Assembly (NCBI GenBank): GCA_937983075.1
Contig: CALKAQ010000063.1
Location: 1 to 64,000, forward strand
Direction of reading: 5' to 3'
DNA: 64,000 nt
From: an uncultured bacterium
GTDB taxonomy: Bacteria > Bacillota > Limnochordia > DTU080 > JAAYLA01
Part shown: piece after piece, positions 19,678 through 28,647 of the stretch
How the letters are laid out: every line of letters starts with the position of its first letter
Position numbering within the stretch: position 1 is the first letter of the stretch
Notes under the pieces: generated by a model
What the model was told of the DNA's origin: nothing
What the model saw: only the letters and a program-made list of their open reading frames with translations
Database searches by the model: none
Position numbers and translations under genes: made by a program

Positions 19678-21282
19678 ATGAACTTTTTGAAACTGAAAAC
19701 CAAGTTGAAGCGCGCTTTGTCTTCGTCTCCTCCACTCCCTTTGCTGGTGCCAGGGGCTGCCGTTGCCGTTTCCACGCTGCTACCTTTAATCTATTTGATC
19801 CTTCGTGCCGCCAGCGCAGGCAGCGATATTTGGGCATTCCTCATGCGCGATCGCACGTTGGAAGTTTTGTGGAACACCGTATCGCTGACCGTCGCTGTTC
19901 CGGCAGGTGCCATGATCCTGGCGGTCCCTCTAGCGTGGCTCACCGTCCGGACGGATTTGCCATGGAAGCGCTTTTGGTCGGTCGTCACGGTTTTGCCTCT
20001 GGCCATTCCGAGTTTGGTCGGCGGGTTTACGTTTGTCAGCGCGTTTGGTTACGGCGGCGTCTTATATCCGATCATCCAGCCCGTTCTGCAGTGGTTCGGC
20101 CGCCACGATTTATACGGATTTCCGGGGGCTTGGCTTGTTCTGACGCTGCTTTCCTATCCGTACGTTCTTTTGCCTCTTCGCTCAGCCTTGCGGGGTCTCG
20201 ATCCCGCTCAGGAAGAAGCCGCCCGCACTTTAAACCACAAGGGCTGGCGCTTGTTCTTGCGCGTCATCTTGCCGCAGCTGCGACCGGCAATCGCCGCCGG
20301 CTCGCTTTTGGTGGCCCTTTACACCTTGAGCGACTTTGCGGCGGTTTCTCTGCTGCAATTCGATTCATTCACCCGGGTCATTCACCTGCAATACCGGGCG
20401 TCGTTCAACCGAACGTACGCCGCCGTATTGGCTTTGGTGCTCGTCGCGCTGACCCTGCTCATTGTCTTGGCCGAAGCGTGGAGCCGGGGGCGCCGGGCGT
20501 ATTACCGCGTCGGGTCGGGTTCGGCGCGTCGTCCCCCGACGATTCCGCTGGGCATCTGGCGTTGGCCTTCGTTCATTTTTGTGGCCGCCGTGGCACTGGC
20601 GTCCGTCGGATTGCCCGCCGGCATGTGCCTGTACTGGCTCATCAGAGGCATTCGACACGGCGAGACCGTGGTGATTCACTGGCAAGCTCTTTGGAACTCG
20701 GTTTCCGTTTCGTTGCTGGCTGCATGCGTGACGGTCGTCGCAGCGCTGCCCATCGCCATCATGGCCACTCGCTATCGGAACCGATTGACGAGCACGCTGG
20801 AACGCATTTCGTACGCGGGATATGCGCTGCCCGGCATCGTCGTCGCTCTTTCCCTCGTCTTTTTCGGCGCCAATTATGCGCCGTCGCTGTACCAGACGAT
20901 TTATTTGCTTTTGTTCGCGTACATGGTGCTTTTTCTCCCCCAGGCTTTGGGTTCATTGCGCAGTTCACTGGTGCAAATCAGCCCGAATATCGAACGTGCG
21001 GCCCGCAGTCTCGGCCGCTCTCCGCTGCAGGTCCTTTGGTCCGTCACCTTGCCGCTCATTCGTCCAGGAATCATTACGGGAGCCATCATGGTCTTCTTGA
21101 CGGCAATGAAAGAATTGCCGGCGACGCTTCTTCTCAGCCCCACCGGCTTTCGCACCTTGACTACGCACATTTGGGGCGCAACGACCGAAGCGTATTACGC
21201 CCGCGCCGCCTTGCCGTCGCTGATTCTCATGCTCGCCTCGTCGCTTTCGGTAGCTTTGCTGCTGTGGCAAGAACAAAAATAA
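19678..21282 (+). CDS. iron(III)-type ABC transporter permease, fused double permease (FbpB-like)
   Basis: This 534-residue integral membrane protein has two binding-protein-dependent permease domains in one chain, as in FbpB/SfuB iron and related importers. Each half has an EAA loop: EEAARTLNHKGWRLFLRVILPQLRP in short form EEAARTLNHKGW...LPQLRP, and ERAARSLGRSP...LPLIRP. Roughly twelve membrane segments are predicted. The ATG at 19678 follows GGGGAGGAG. No ATPase or substrate-binding protein gene is adjacent, so its partners must be elsewhere. Iron is the most common substrate of this subfamily, but thiamine, phosphonate or sulfate-type systems cannot be excluded. Confidence 0.85.
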   Translation: MNFLKLKTKLKRALSSSPPLPLLVPGAAVAVSTLLPLIYLILRAASAGSDIWAFLMRDRTLEVLWNTVSLTVAVPAGAMILAVPLAWLTVRTDLPWKRFWSVVTVLPLAIPSLVGGFTFVSAFGYGGVLYPIIQPVLQWFGRHDLYGFPGAWLVLTLLSYPYVLLPLRSALRGLDPAQEEAARTLNHKGWRLFLRVILPQLRPAIAAGSLLVALYTLSDFAAVSLLQFDSFTRVIHLQYRASFNRTYAAVLALVLVALTLLIVLAEAWSRGRRAYYRVGSGSARRPPTIPLGIWRWPSFIFVAAVALASVGLPAGMCLYWLIRGIRHGETVVIHWQALWNSVSVSLLAACVTVVAALPIAIMATRYRNRLTSTLERISYAGYALPGIVVALSLVFFGANYAPSLYQTIYLLLFAYMVLFLPQALGSLRSSLVQISPNIERAARSLGRSPLQVLWSVTLPLIRPGIITGAIMVFLTAMKELPATLLLSPTGFRTLTTHIWGATTEAYYARAALPSLILMLASSLSVALLLWQEQK

Positions 21283-21305
21283 GGCCGATGTGATCCATCG
21301 GCCTT
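21281..21305. terminator. bidirectional terminator between permease gene and xylB
   Basis: A perfect 10-bp stem (21281-21290 and 21296-21305) with a 5-base loop is preceded by AAAAAT, giving a T-run on the minus strand after xylB. It directly follows the permease stop. Confidence 0.75.
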
Positions 21306-21315
21306 CGTCGGTTTG

Positions 21316-22830
21316 CTATGACGATTGCACGTTGGCCAGCGCAGGGAAGAAGTCCCGCAACTGTGTGTACGCCCGTTGGTACAGCTGATGCAGCTCACGA
21401 TACGTTCCCGTCAAGGCCGAATCGGGCTCAATGGTGTCGGCCGTCTTGACCATATTGCCGCACGCCGTTTGAGCATCCGCATACACCCCGGCGCCGACGG
21501 CCGCGAGAATGGCGGCACCAAACGCCGGCCCTTCGTCGACCGCCATCCGGATGACAGGCGCTTCGAAAACCGTCGCCATCAACTTGGACCAAAAGCCCGA
21601 GCGAGCTCCGCCGCCGGTGATTCGCAGCTCGGGAACGGGGATGTCCAAAGCGCGGATCAACGCCACCGAATCGGCCAAGCCCAGTGTAATGCCTTCCAGC
21701 ACCGCACGAGCCATATGTTTGCGGCCATGGTGAACGCCCAGCCCGATGAACGCGCCGCGGGCGTGCGGATCCGCGTGCGGCGTGCGTTCGCCGGTCAAAT
21801 ACGGCAGGAAAAGAAGTCCGTCGGCTCCGGGGGAGACTTCAGCCGCTTCAGCGGTAATCGCATCGTAGCTCATCCCGCTCGCCAGCTGGTCCCGGAACCA
21901 GCGCAGCGCACCGCCTGCGCTCAGCATGACCCCCATCACGTGCCACCTGTCGGGCACGCAGTGGCAAAACGCATGAAGCTTGCCGGCGGGATGCACGACC
22001 GGCTGATTGCTCGCTGCGAACACGACACCCGAAGTGCCAACCGAGCACGACACGCGTCCTTCATCGACAAGTCCGAGCCCGATCGCCCCGGCCGCTTGAT
22101 CGCCGCCGCCAGCAACCACCGGGATGCCTTCCGGCAATCCGGTGGCAAGCGCCGCCTCTCGATGTACCCGGCCGGTGATTTCCGTTCCCTCGAACAAATC
22201 GGGCAACAATCCCGGATCCAAATCGAGCGCTTCGAGAATTTCCGTCGCCCAACGGCGTTCCGCCACATGTACAAGCAAGGTGCCTGAAGCGTCCGCCAAA
22301 TCGGTGGCCAGCGCACCTGTCAAGCGATACCGCACATAATCTTTCGGTAAAATGACTTTGGCAACGCGGGCAAAATTTTCGGGCTCATGATTGCGGAGCC
22401 AAAGAATTTTGGGCGCCGTAAAACCGGTCATTGCAGGATTGCCTGCGATTTGCAGCAGGCGTTCCAAGCCTACCCGTTCGGTAATTTCGCTGCATTCCGC
22501 TGCCGTGCGCTGATCGTTCCACAACAAGGCCGGCCGAATGACTTCGCCTTGGGCATCGAGGAATACCGAACCGTGCATTTGCCCCGTCAAGCCTACCGCC
22601 ACAATGTGCTTCGCCCGTTCTCCCAATTGCTCGGTCACGTGCCGCAGCGCCGTCGCGGCGCCCGACCACCAATCTTCGGGACGCTGTTCCGTCCAGCCCG
22701 GCCGCGGCAACAGCAGTTCGTGCTCAACCACCGCCTGAGCTGCCACATCTCCCGTCGCGTTGACGGCCAAAACCCGAACACCGCCCGTTCCCACGTCAAT
22801 GCCAATCACCAGCGGTTCCTTTACATGCAT
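21316..22830 (-). CDS. xylB: xylulokinase
   Basis: This 504-residue FGGY-family kinase phosphorylates D-xylulose to xylulose 5-phosphate for entry into the pentose phosphate pathway. It shows the N-terminal phosphate loop [15 protein letters not shown], the QMHGSVFLD and WNDQRT substrate region, the catalytic Asp in [13 protein letters not shown] and the C-terminal [19 protein letters not shown]-binding block. The ATG at 22830 has GGAGG 8 bases upstream. It is divergent from xylA, an arrangement suggesting shared xylose control; no xylR is in the window. Confidence 0.95.
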   Translation of the reverse strand: MHVKEPLVIGIDVGTGGVRVLAVNATGDVAAQAVVEHELLLPRPGWTEQRPEDWWSGAATALRHVTEQLGERAKHIVAVGLTGQMHGSVFLDAQGEVIRPALLWNDQRTAAECSEITERVGLERLLQIAGNPAMTGFTAPKILWLRNHEPENFARVAKVILPKDYVRYRLTGALATDLADASGTLLVHVAERRWATEILEALDLDPGLLPDLFEGTEITGRVHREAALATGLPEGIPVVAGGGDQAAGAIGLGLVDEGRVSCSVGTSGVVFAASNQPVVHPAGKLHAFCHCVPDRWHVMGVMLSAGGALRWFRDQLASGMSYDAITAEAAEVSPGADGLLFLPYLTGERTPHADPHARGAFIGLGVHHGRKHMARAVLEGITLGLADSVALIRALDIPVPELRITGGGARSGFWSKLMATVFEAPVIRMAVDEGPAFGAAILAAVGAGVYADAQTACGNMVKTADTIEPDSALTGTYRELHQLYQRAYTQLRDFFPALANVQSS

Positions 22831-23010
22831 CCAAATCGCCTCCTACGTCAGTTCCAGCCTCCGTACCTTTGCCATCCCGTGATCACACCACGGGTGGCGA
22901 TCACACAATCCTGCATTTTGCGAACAAAAGAAGGAAAACGCCACTGGGACTATAATTCTTTCTGCAGGGACTTGGTTTTTACCTACCACTTCTTCAAGGA
23001 GGAGTCTCTG
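22831..23010. promoter_or_regulatory. xylB-xylA divergent control region
   Basis: This 180-base region contains GATCACAC at 22881-22888 and again at 22899-22906 (18-base offset) and an inverted repeat CCCGTG (22876-22881) / CACGGG (22889-22894). A TATAAT at 22951-22956 faces xylA, without a convincing -35. The repeats are candidate regulator sites, but they do not match the Bacillus XylR operator that I know. Confidence 0.4.
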
Positions 23011-24333
23011 TTGAGCGAATTTTTCCCTAACGTATCCACCATTAAATATGAAGGAAGCGATTCGAAAAATCCTCTGGCGTTTAAGTATTACGATCCTGAC
23101 CAAAAAGTCGGCGACAAAACCATGAAGGAACATTTGCGCTTTGCCGTCGCCTACTGGCACACCTTCACCGGCACCGGCTCCGATCCGTTTGGTGCTCCAA
23201 CCATGCAGCGGCCTTGGGATAACGCCACATCGCCAATGGAGCTTGCCAAACTGCGTGTCGAAGCCGCATTCGAATTCATGCAAAAGCTCGGTGTGGAGTA
23301 CTTCTGCTTCCACGACCGCGACATCGCTCCCGAAGGCGAGACGCTCGCCGAGACGAACAAAAACCTTGACATCATCGTCGATCTGATCCGCCAACACATG
23401 GAACGAACCGGCATTAAGCTGCTGTGGGGAACCGCCCAGCTGTTTATGCATCCGCGCTATGTTCACGGTGCGGCCACCTCGCCCAACGCTGACGTGTTCG
23501 CCTACGCAGCCGCACAGGTCAAGAAAGCCATGGAGATCACCAAAGAGCTGGGCGGCGAAAACTACGTCTTCTGGGGCGGACGCGAAGGGTACGAAACACT
23601 TCTCAACACCGACCTCAAGCTGGAGCAGGACAATTTAGCCCGCTTCCTTGACATGGCGGTCGACTACGCCGAAAAAATCGGCTTCAAAGGCCAGCTTCTC
23701 ATCGAACCGAAGCCCAAGGAACCGACCACGCATCAATACGATTCCACCGCCTCGGCAGTCATCGGCTTCCTGCACAAGTACAAGCTCGCCGATCACTTTA
23801 AGCTCAACATTGAAGCCAACCACGCCACACTTGCCGGCTTGACGTTCCATCACGAACTGCGCGTGGCCCGCATCAACGGCATGCTCGGCAGCATCGACGC
23901 CAACCGTGGCGAAGAGCTGCTCGGCTGGGATACGGACAACTTCCCCACCGATGTGTACGCAACCACGTTGGCCATGTATGAAGTCTTGAAGAACGGCGGC
24001 CTCCAGCCAGGTGGGCTGAACTTCGATGCGAAGGTGCGCCGCGCTTCGTTCGAGCCGGAAGATCTCTTCGAAGCCCATATCGCGGGCATGGACGCCTTCG
24101 CCCGCGGCTTGAAGGCTGCTCACGCTCTGCTCGAAGGCGGCGAACTCGAAGAGTTCATTGCCGAACGCTATCGGAGCTACAGCGAGGGAATCGGCCTGAA
24201 GATCGTCAACGGCGAAGTTGGCTTTGAAGAACTGGAAGCGTACGCGCTGGAAAACACGATCGTCAACAAGTCGGGCAAGCAGGAGCGACTCGAGTCCATT
24301 CTCAACCAATACATTCTCGACTGGAGCCGATAA
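23011..24333 (+). CDS. xylA: xylose isomerase
   Basis: This 440-residue cytosolic enzyme converts D-xylose to D-xylulose (and slowly glucose to fructose). It is a class II isomerase by length. The metal and substrate residues are in place: catalytic His in [29 protein letters not shown], the metal Glu/His block [18 protein letters not shown], and [20 protein letters not shown]. The start is TTG at 23011 with AAGGAGGAG upstream; the open frame continues far into the xylB antisense but has no other plausible start. Confidence 0.97.
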   Translation: MSEFFPNVSTIKYEGSDSKNPLAFKYYDPDQKVGDKTMKEHLRFAVAYWHTFTGTGSDPFGAPTMQRPWDNATSPMELAKLRVEAAFEFMQKLGVEYFCFHDRDIAPEGETLAETNKNLDIIVDLIRQHMERTGIKLLWGTAQLFMHPRYVHGAATSPNADVFAYAAAQVKKAMEITKELGGENYVFWGGREGYETLLNTDLKLEQDNLARFLDMAVDYAEKIGFKGQLLIEPKPKEPTTHQYDSTASAVIGFLHKYKLADHFKLNIEANHATLAGLTFHHELRVARINGMLGSIDANRGEELLGWDTDNFPTDVYATTLAMYEVLKNGGLQPGGLNFDAKVRRASFEPEDLFEAHIAGMDAFARGLKAAHALLEGGELEEFIAERYRSYSEGIGLKIVNGEVGFEELEAYALENTIVNKSGKQERLESILNQYILDWSR

Positions 24334-24350
24334 ACGTACCTTTCATGCCA

Positions 24351-24395
24351 AAATTCGCCTGGCTGGGGCCGCATGGCTCCCAGCCAGGCGAATTT
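24351..24395. terminator. long bidirectional hairpin after xylA
   Basis: A perfect 17-bp stem (24351-24367 and 24379-24395) with an 11-base loop separates the convergent xylA and glycosyltransferase genes. Confidence 0.75.
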
Positions 24396-24416
24396 CCGCC
24401 ACAGCTGCGCCGTGGC

Positions 24417-25586
24417 TCAAGTGCGGTTCCGGCGCAAGACAGCCAACGGGTAAAACCGATCCCGCCAAACGATGCCGCCCCGCCGATACGTCAACCAAAT
24501 CGCTCGCAGGAAAATCCACATGTAAAGCACAGCTGCCAAAGGCAGCGTGACGGCCGACAACCAAGGACGCCCGGTGACATTTTTGCCGTTGCCCGCGGCG
24601 ACGCTGAACATGAACAAAACGGCTCCGGCGAAAAGGAGGCGGGACACTGGCCCGGGTGCGAAGATCAAGCCGACAAACGGCAGGACAAAGGCAAAGTTGT
24701 AAAGCACACCGGCGACGAGCACCGGCAACAGCCGGTAATCAAAGGGCGCAAAACTGTTTTTCTCGAGTCCGCGTGCCATTTCACCGACGCTGCGGTACCA
24801 TTCCACTTGGATCATGTGATCCCCTAAAGCGAACCATTGCCGGCGGCCTGCTTGCTTGACAATTTTGCCGAGCATAACGTCGTCGTCGGGACGCAGCGCA
24901 ATGCGGCTGTGCCCGCCGATCGCCTTGTACGCTTCGGTTCTCACCAAGTTGAACGCCCCGATCCCGACGTGCGCCTTGCTCCGTGGATTGATCGCCCGAT
25001 TCGGTTGGAAAAAGAGCACAAAGACGAGCGAAAAAAACGCGACCAAAGACTGCAGCAACCAAGAACCACCGAGTAAGGTCGGGCTGCACGTGAGATGATC
25101 AACACCGCTTGTTTCCGCCAAATAAACGGCTCGGCGCAGCGTGGCGGGATGCAGACAGACGTCCGCATCCGTAAACAAAATCCAGTCGGTCGCAGCGTCG
25201 CCGGCTCCGACGTGCAGTGCGTGGTTCTTGCCGAGCCAGCCGTCGGGCAGCCGGTCGATGTGCTTGACGTGCAGGCGCGGTTCGGCGGCAGCCAACCGTT
25301 CCAAAATGTCTCCGGTTCCATCGCTCGAACGGTCATTCACCATGACCACTTCAAAATGGGGGTAGTCTTGCTTGAGCAGCGTAGTGACGGCAGCTTCGAC
25401 GCCATCTGCCTCATCGCGCGCCGCGGCGACAATACGCACCGAAGGCCACACGCCGTTGGGCCCTGGCCCGATTTCACTGTCAGGTACTTCCGCGAGCCGT
25501 GGGATCGAAGAAACCGATCGCATCAAATAAACAAAGATCAACAGCCAAAAGAGCACAACGAATAGAGCGAGGCCTTCCCATACCAA
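24417..25586 (-). CDS. membrane-bound family 2 glycosyltransferase
   Basis: This 389-residue protein has an N-terminal membrane helix (1-23), a cytosolic GT-A domain (about 45-260) and about three C-terminal helices. Nucleotide-sugar motifs are VRIVAAARDEAD, NDRSSDGTGDIL, the DxD-like FTDADVCLHP and a later acidic RPDDDVMLG. The layout resembles carotenoid (CrtQ) and hopanoid-associated (HpnB) glycosyltransferases, so a lipid or isoprenoid acceptor is plausible but not shown. The start is TTG at 25586 with a modest GGGAAG site. It is the last gene of an operon after a D,D-carboxypeptidase, a GH10-like protein and a glutaredoxin-like protein, which hints at an envelope role. Confidence 0.82.
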   Translation of the reverse strand: MVWEGLALFVVLFWLLIFVYLMRSVSSIPRLAEVPDSEIGPGPNGVWPSVRIVAAARDEADGVEAAVTTLLKQDYPHFEVVMVNDRSSDGTGDILERLAAAEPRLHVKHIDRLPDGWLGKNHALHVGAGDAATDWILFTDADVCLHPATLRRAVYLAETSGVDHLTCSPTLLGGSWLLQSLVAFFSLVFVLFFQPNRAINPRSKAHVGIGAFNLVRTEAYKAIGGHSRIALRPDDDVMLGKIVKQAGRRQWFALGDHMIQVEWYRSVGEMARGLEKNSFAPFDYRLLPVLVAGVLYNFAFVLPFVGLIFAPGPVSRLLFAGAVLFMFSVAAGNGKNVTGRPWLSAVTLPLAAVLYMWIFLRAIWLTYRRGGIVWRDRFYPLAVLRRNRT

Positions 25587-25607
25587 GCTTGAGCTTCCCT
25601 TTCCCGT

Positions 25608-25853
25608 TTATTGCGAAAGAAGCTGCTCAATCCGCTCGCGGTTCGCGGCAAACCCTCGAAACACTTCGCCGTCGATCACCAACGTGGCGAGCTGACGGCT
25701 TTGCAGCTCGATCACCAGGCGCTCGAGCGCAGCCTCATCAGCCGATACGTCGTACTCGGTAAACGCGATACCCCGCTGTGCAAGAAACGCCTTGGCTTCA
25801 GCACAATCGCCGCAGCCCGGACGGGTAAAAATTTCAACTTGAGGCTGTCTCAC
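25608..25853 (-). CDS. glutaredoxin-like protein
   Basis: This 81-residue thioredoxin-fold protein has the redox motif Cys-Gly-Asp-Cys (TRPGCGDCAEAKAFL) and a C-terminal GEVFRGFAANRERIEQLL, as in NrdH/Grx-type proteins. The usual cis-proline TVP region reads LATLVIDG, so the cis-proline appears to be missing. The GTG at 25853 overlaps the stop of the upstream GH10-like gene by 20 bases, which implies translational coupling. The partner is unknown. Confidence 0.85.
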   Translation of the reverse strand: MRQPQVEIFTRPGCGDCAEAKAFLAQRGIAFTEYDVSADEAALERLVIELQSRQLATLVIDGEVFRGFAANRERIEQLLSQ

Positions 25854-27111
25854 CGAACGTCTCCCCCTTGTGCTGCATGAAATCCACCACGGCCTCCCTC
25901 ATGCCGCCGTCCACTCCCCCGGCATCCAAGGTCAGGTGGCGTGTGACGGTATGGTTGGTACCCGGCAGCGTCACCGTCAACTCGTGGACGCCGAAAAAAG
26001 CGAGAACCTCGACACAGCCGTCGTCTCCCGTACGATGTTTCGCCCGTGTCCACCAGCGATCGTACACAAGCTCGCGGAAAGCCTTTCCGGCGGCCAGCGG
26101 CTGCAACGTTTCGTCAAAAAGAGCGACTCCGCCGGCGTCCAAAGTGGATGATGCCACAAAATGGCGCAACGACACGCCCTCCACGGCCGGGTGACCGAAG
26201 GCGAGCGTCAACACGTCCGTGAGGAACCGAGCCGCCGCTTCGGGATCCACACCATCTTCTGCAATGGTGAGATCGGTGATTTTCACGGGCAGGCCAAACC
26301 GATAGAGCCGATCGAGCACGTGCCAGATCGTCCGCCGATCCATATGGAGATCGGCCGCCGAAAAATGAGCGCGGCAGCCGATGCCGTGGATGGGCACACC
26401 GGATGCAGCCAAAATTTCCAGCAGCCGTTCGTAATGCGTGACATCTTTGCCGTTGAGTATGTCGGGTTCGCTCGTGTACAAGCTCGCATCGGGATCCGCT
26501 TCGCTTGCCCAGGCAAACAGTTGGTTCACGATCCCGGGGCCTAATGGGCGCTTGAAAGCATCGGCGTGAATCATGCCCGTGTTGACTTCATACTCGTGAA
26601 TGCGCCCGCGGTAACGATTGCATATGTTCTGCACGCGCTCTTTGAGCGTCCGCTCGAGTTCGTCGGGCGGCAACGCTTGTACCCACGCCGGCAGCGCATT
26701 TTCTTGCAGCAGGTTTTCGCCCCGGAGCTCCATCCTTTGGCGATCACACCAGTCGACAAGCCGGTCTAGGGCTGCAAAGTCGGCCACATCCGGCGCAGGA
26801 GACGTCACCTGCCAAGATAACGCGCTGGCGCACGAGGCACTGTTGAACATGCCTTTGACCATCCCCTGATACAGCAGCGTGGCCGACACATCGTCTCCGG
26901 CGTTCGGCGCAGCTTGTTCCGCCTCAAACATGCTCGGATCGAGCCCGGTGCCGAACGAGAAGAAGTGCCGTTTTTGCCTTACGGTGACAGGCACGCCCCG
27001 AGCCGGTTCACCACTCGGTCCGATGACCCGAACTCGCAGGCGGCCCATACGATACTGACGGATTCCTTCCTCCGCCCATTCGCGCCACACGTGGAGCGCT
27101 CCGTCGCTCAC
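25834..27111 (-). CDS. GH10 xylanase-like protein lacking both catalytic glutamates
   Basis: This roughly 425-residue protein follows the GH10 endo-xylanase pattern: an N-terminal beta part (LRVRVIGPSGEPARGVPVTV), a TIM barrel with GIGCRAHF where active enzymes have GIG-x2-x-H, and VKITDLTI where they have ITELD. The acid/base motif Val-Asn-Glu reads YEVNTGM (Thr for Glu), and the nucleophile Glu in Thr-Glu-Leu is Asp. Both catalytic positions are thus changed, so xylanase activity is doubtful; a binding role or a different reaction is possible. No signal peptide is evident. The GTG at 27111 is chosen because GAAAGGA lies 8 bases upstream; an ATG at 27120 has no space for a site. It lies 13 bases after the D,D-carboxypeptidase gene. 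Confidence 0.75.
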   Translation of the reverse strand: MSDGALHVWREWAEEGIRQYRMGRLRVRVIGPSGEPARGVPVTVRQKRHFFSFGTGLDPSMFEAEQAAPNAGDDVSATLLYQGMVKGMFNSASCASALSWQVTSPAPDVADFAALDRLVDWCDRQRMELRGENLLQENALPAWVQALPPDELERTLKERVQNICNRYRGRIHEYEVNTGMIHADAFKRPLGPGIVNQLFAWASEADPDASLYTSEPDILNGKDVTHYERLLEILAASGVPIHGIGCRAHFSAADLHMDRRTIWHVLDRLYRFGLPVKITDLTIAEDGVDPEAAARFLTDVLTLAFGHPAVEGVSLRHFVASSTLDAGGVALFDETLQPLAAGKAFRELVYDRWWTRAKHRTGDDGCVEVLAFFGVHELTVTLPGTNHTVTRHLTLDAGGVDGGMREAVVDFMQHKGETFGETASS

Positions 27112-27124
27112 AACATCCATCCTT

Positions 27125-28381
27125 TCACGTATAGAAGCGATAGCGGCGCCGCCGGCGGCGCAAGCGGTACCAACGCACAAAAATTCCCAGCACGATGTAA
27201 GCGATCAGAATTCCGAAGGCCCAAGCGACGACTTTCAACGCCAACTGCCATATCGACTGGGAAGACGCCATGCCGGCCGCGGCCAGCGTCGCCTCGGAGG
27301 CTGCTTCTACCGTCGCCGCTGCAAGCAGCGGAATTTCGCGATAAAACTCACCGTCCACGTAGTAGCGAACGGCTCCAATGACATCGCCTGCCTGAATGGG
27401 CGCCTCGGGCGGCTCATCGACGGCAATCGCCTGCTCAATCCGTCCTCCCTCGAGGGGATTGCGGATGAGCCCACCGGTTACGGCAGGCACCTCGGCAGCC
27501 TCGCCGTTGGCAACCGGCAGATACGTCACCAACTGGTTGCGTTCGACCAAATTGCCTAATGCCAGCCGCTGCAGACCGTATTCCATCAAGCTGACCATTT
27601 CACGTGCGACCACTTCTGCCGAGCTTCCACCGAAAATGACGCCAATCAGCCGATTGCCGTCACGCGTCATGGAACCGACGAGCGTTGCCCGGCTGGCGCT
27701 TGTCCAACCGGTTTTGACACCGTCCGCCCCTTCGATGAGCGCCAAAAAGCGATTATGGGACGTTGAAACGCCGTTGAGCCACGGGAACGAATAAGATCGC
27801 GTTCGGGCGAGTTCCGCGAACAGGGGATGGCGCTGGTAGGCGTAAGCCGTGATGAGGGCCATGTCCAACACCGTGGTCGTATGATTGGGGTCGGGCAAAC
27901 CGTGCGGGTTCGTAAAATTGCTTTGGGTGGCGCCGGCTTCGCGAGCGACTTCATTCATCAGCTGGGCAAATGCCTCGACGCTGCCGGCAACATGTTCAGC
28001 CACCGCTACGGCGGCATCGTTGCCGCTCATCATCATCACTGCGACAAGCAGCGTGCGCAACGGGACTTTCTGCCCCGGCAGAAGGAAGGCGCTAGAACCT
28101 TCGGTTGAAGCGGCATACGAACTGACGGTCACGATGTCATCGAGTGATCCTTCATATCGTTCCAGCACCGTGAGAACGGTGAGGATTTTCGTTGTACTCG
28201 CGGGATACGCAATTTCCGTCGCGGCCTTTTCATATAAAATTTCTCCGGTTTCGTAATCAAGAAGCACCGCACGGGGACTGCTTAGCGCAGGAGCTCCCTG
28301 GACGGCATCGCCACCCCAGACGCCTGCAGCCGCGACGATGCATAGCATTGCAATGAACAAGACGTAAGAACTTCGGCGCAA
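27125..28381 (-). CDS. D-alanyl-D-alanine carboxypeptidase (DacF/PBP5 type)
   Basis: This 418-residue low-molecular-mass penicillin-binding protein trims the terminal D-Ala of peptidoglycan stem peptides. It has a signal peptide (1-30), the active-site Ser62-x-x-Lys65 (ASTTK), Ser119-Gly-Asn121 and Lys223-Thr-Gly. A C-terminal beta domain is followed by a membrane helix and a very basic tail (RLRRRRRRYR). The true hydrophobic C-terminal helix anchors it more strongly than the amphipathic helix of PBP5. The start is TTG at 28381 with GAGGTGG 7 bases upstream. First gene of a four-gene operon. Confidence 0.92.
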   Translation of the reverse strand: MRRSSYVLFIAMLCIVAAAGVWGGDAVQGAPALSSPRAVLLDYETGEILYEKAATEIAYPASTTKILTVLTVLERYEGSLDDIVTVSSYAASTEGSSAFLLPGQKVPLRTLLVAVMMMSGNDAAVAVAEHVAGSVEAFAQLMNEVAREAGATQSNFTNPHGLPDPNHTTTVLDMALITAYAYQRHPLFAELARTRSYSFPWLNGVSTSHNRFLALIEGADGVKTGWTSASRATLVGSMTRDGNRLIGVIFGGSSAEVVAREMVSLMEYGLQRLALGNLVERNQLVTYLPVANGEAAEVPAVTGGLIRNPLEGGRIEQAIAVDEPPEAPIQAGDVIGAVRYYVDGEFYREIPLLAAATVEAASEATLAAAGMASSQSIWQLALKVVAWAFGILIAYIVLGIFVRWYRLRRRRRRYRFYT

Positions 28382-28581
28382 CCGATTGCCACCTCGCTAG
28401 AACGTCGACAAACGCGGCTCGCTCGACTTGACGCGAGCGGCCATATTGAAATGGAGTTGGCTGCAGCTGCGTTGGCCGGGCGGCTTGTACACATGCCGCC
28501 TCAAACCGTCCCGGCCAGCCCAGCTGCCGTTTGGCATATTTTTCGCTGTTTGCCGCCAGAAAAAACTTAAACCAACATGCA

Positions 28582-28610
28582 GGCCTCGAGCGACTGCCGC
28601 GCCCGAGGCC
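28582..28610. terminator. hairpin in the gap between two minus-strand genes
   Basis: A 7-bp GGCCTCG/CGAGGCC stem (28582-28588 and 28604-28610) lies 38 bases downstream of the histidine phosphatase stop. The rest of the 266-base gap (28382-28647) shows nothing that I can name; it should hold the promoter of the D,D-carboxypeptidase operon. Confidence 0.4.
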
Positions 28611-28647
28611 AACATACATTATAACTGGCTTTGCAGAGCAGGGAAGA

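Noticed and set aside
19467..21293. 608-residue open frame overlapping the permease gene
   Set aside because: Same strand but shifted frame; the product is Arg/His-rich without domains, while the permease frame carries EAA loops and membrane helices.
28257..28619. 120-residue minus-strand frame over the D,D-carboxypeptidase start
   Set aside because: Shifted relative to the real gene, without domain or ribosome site.
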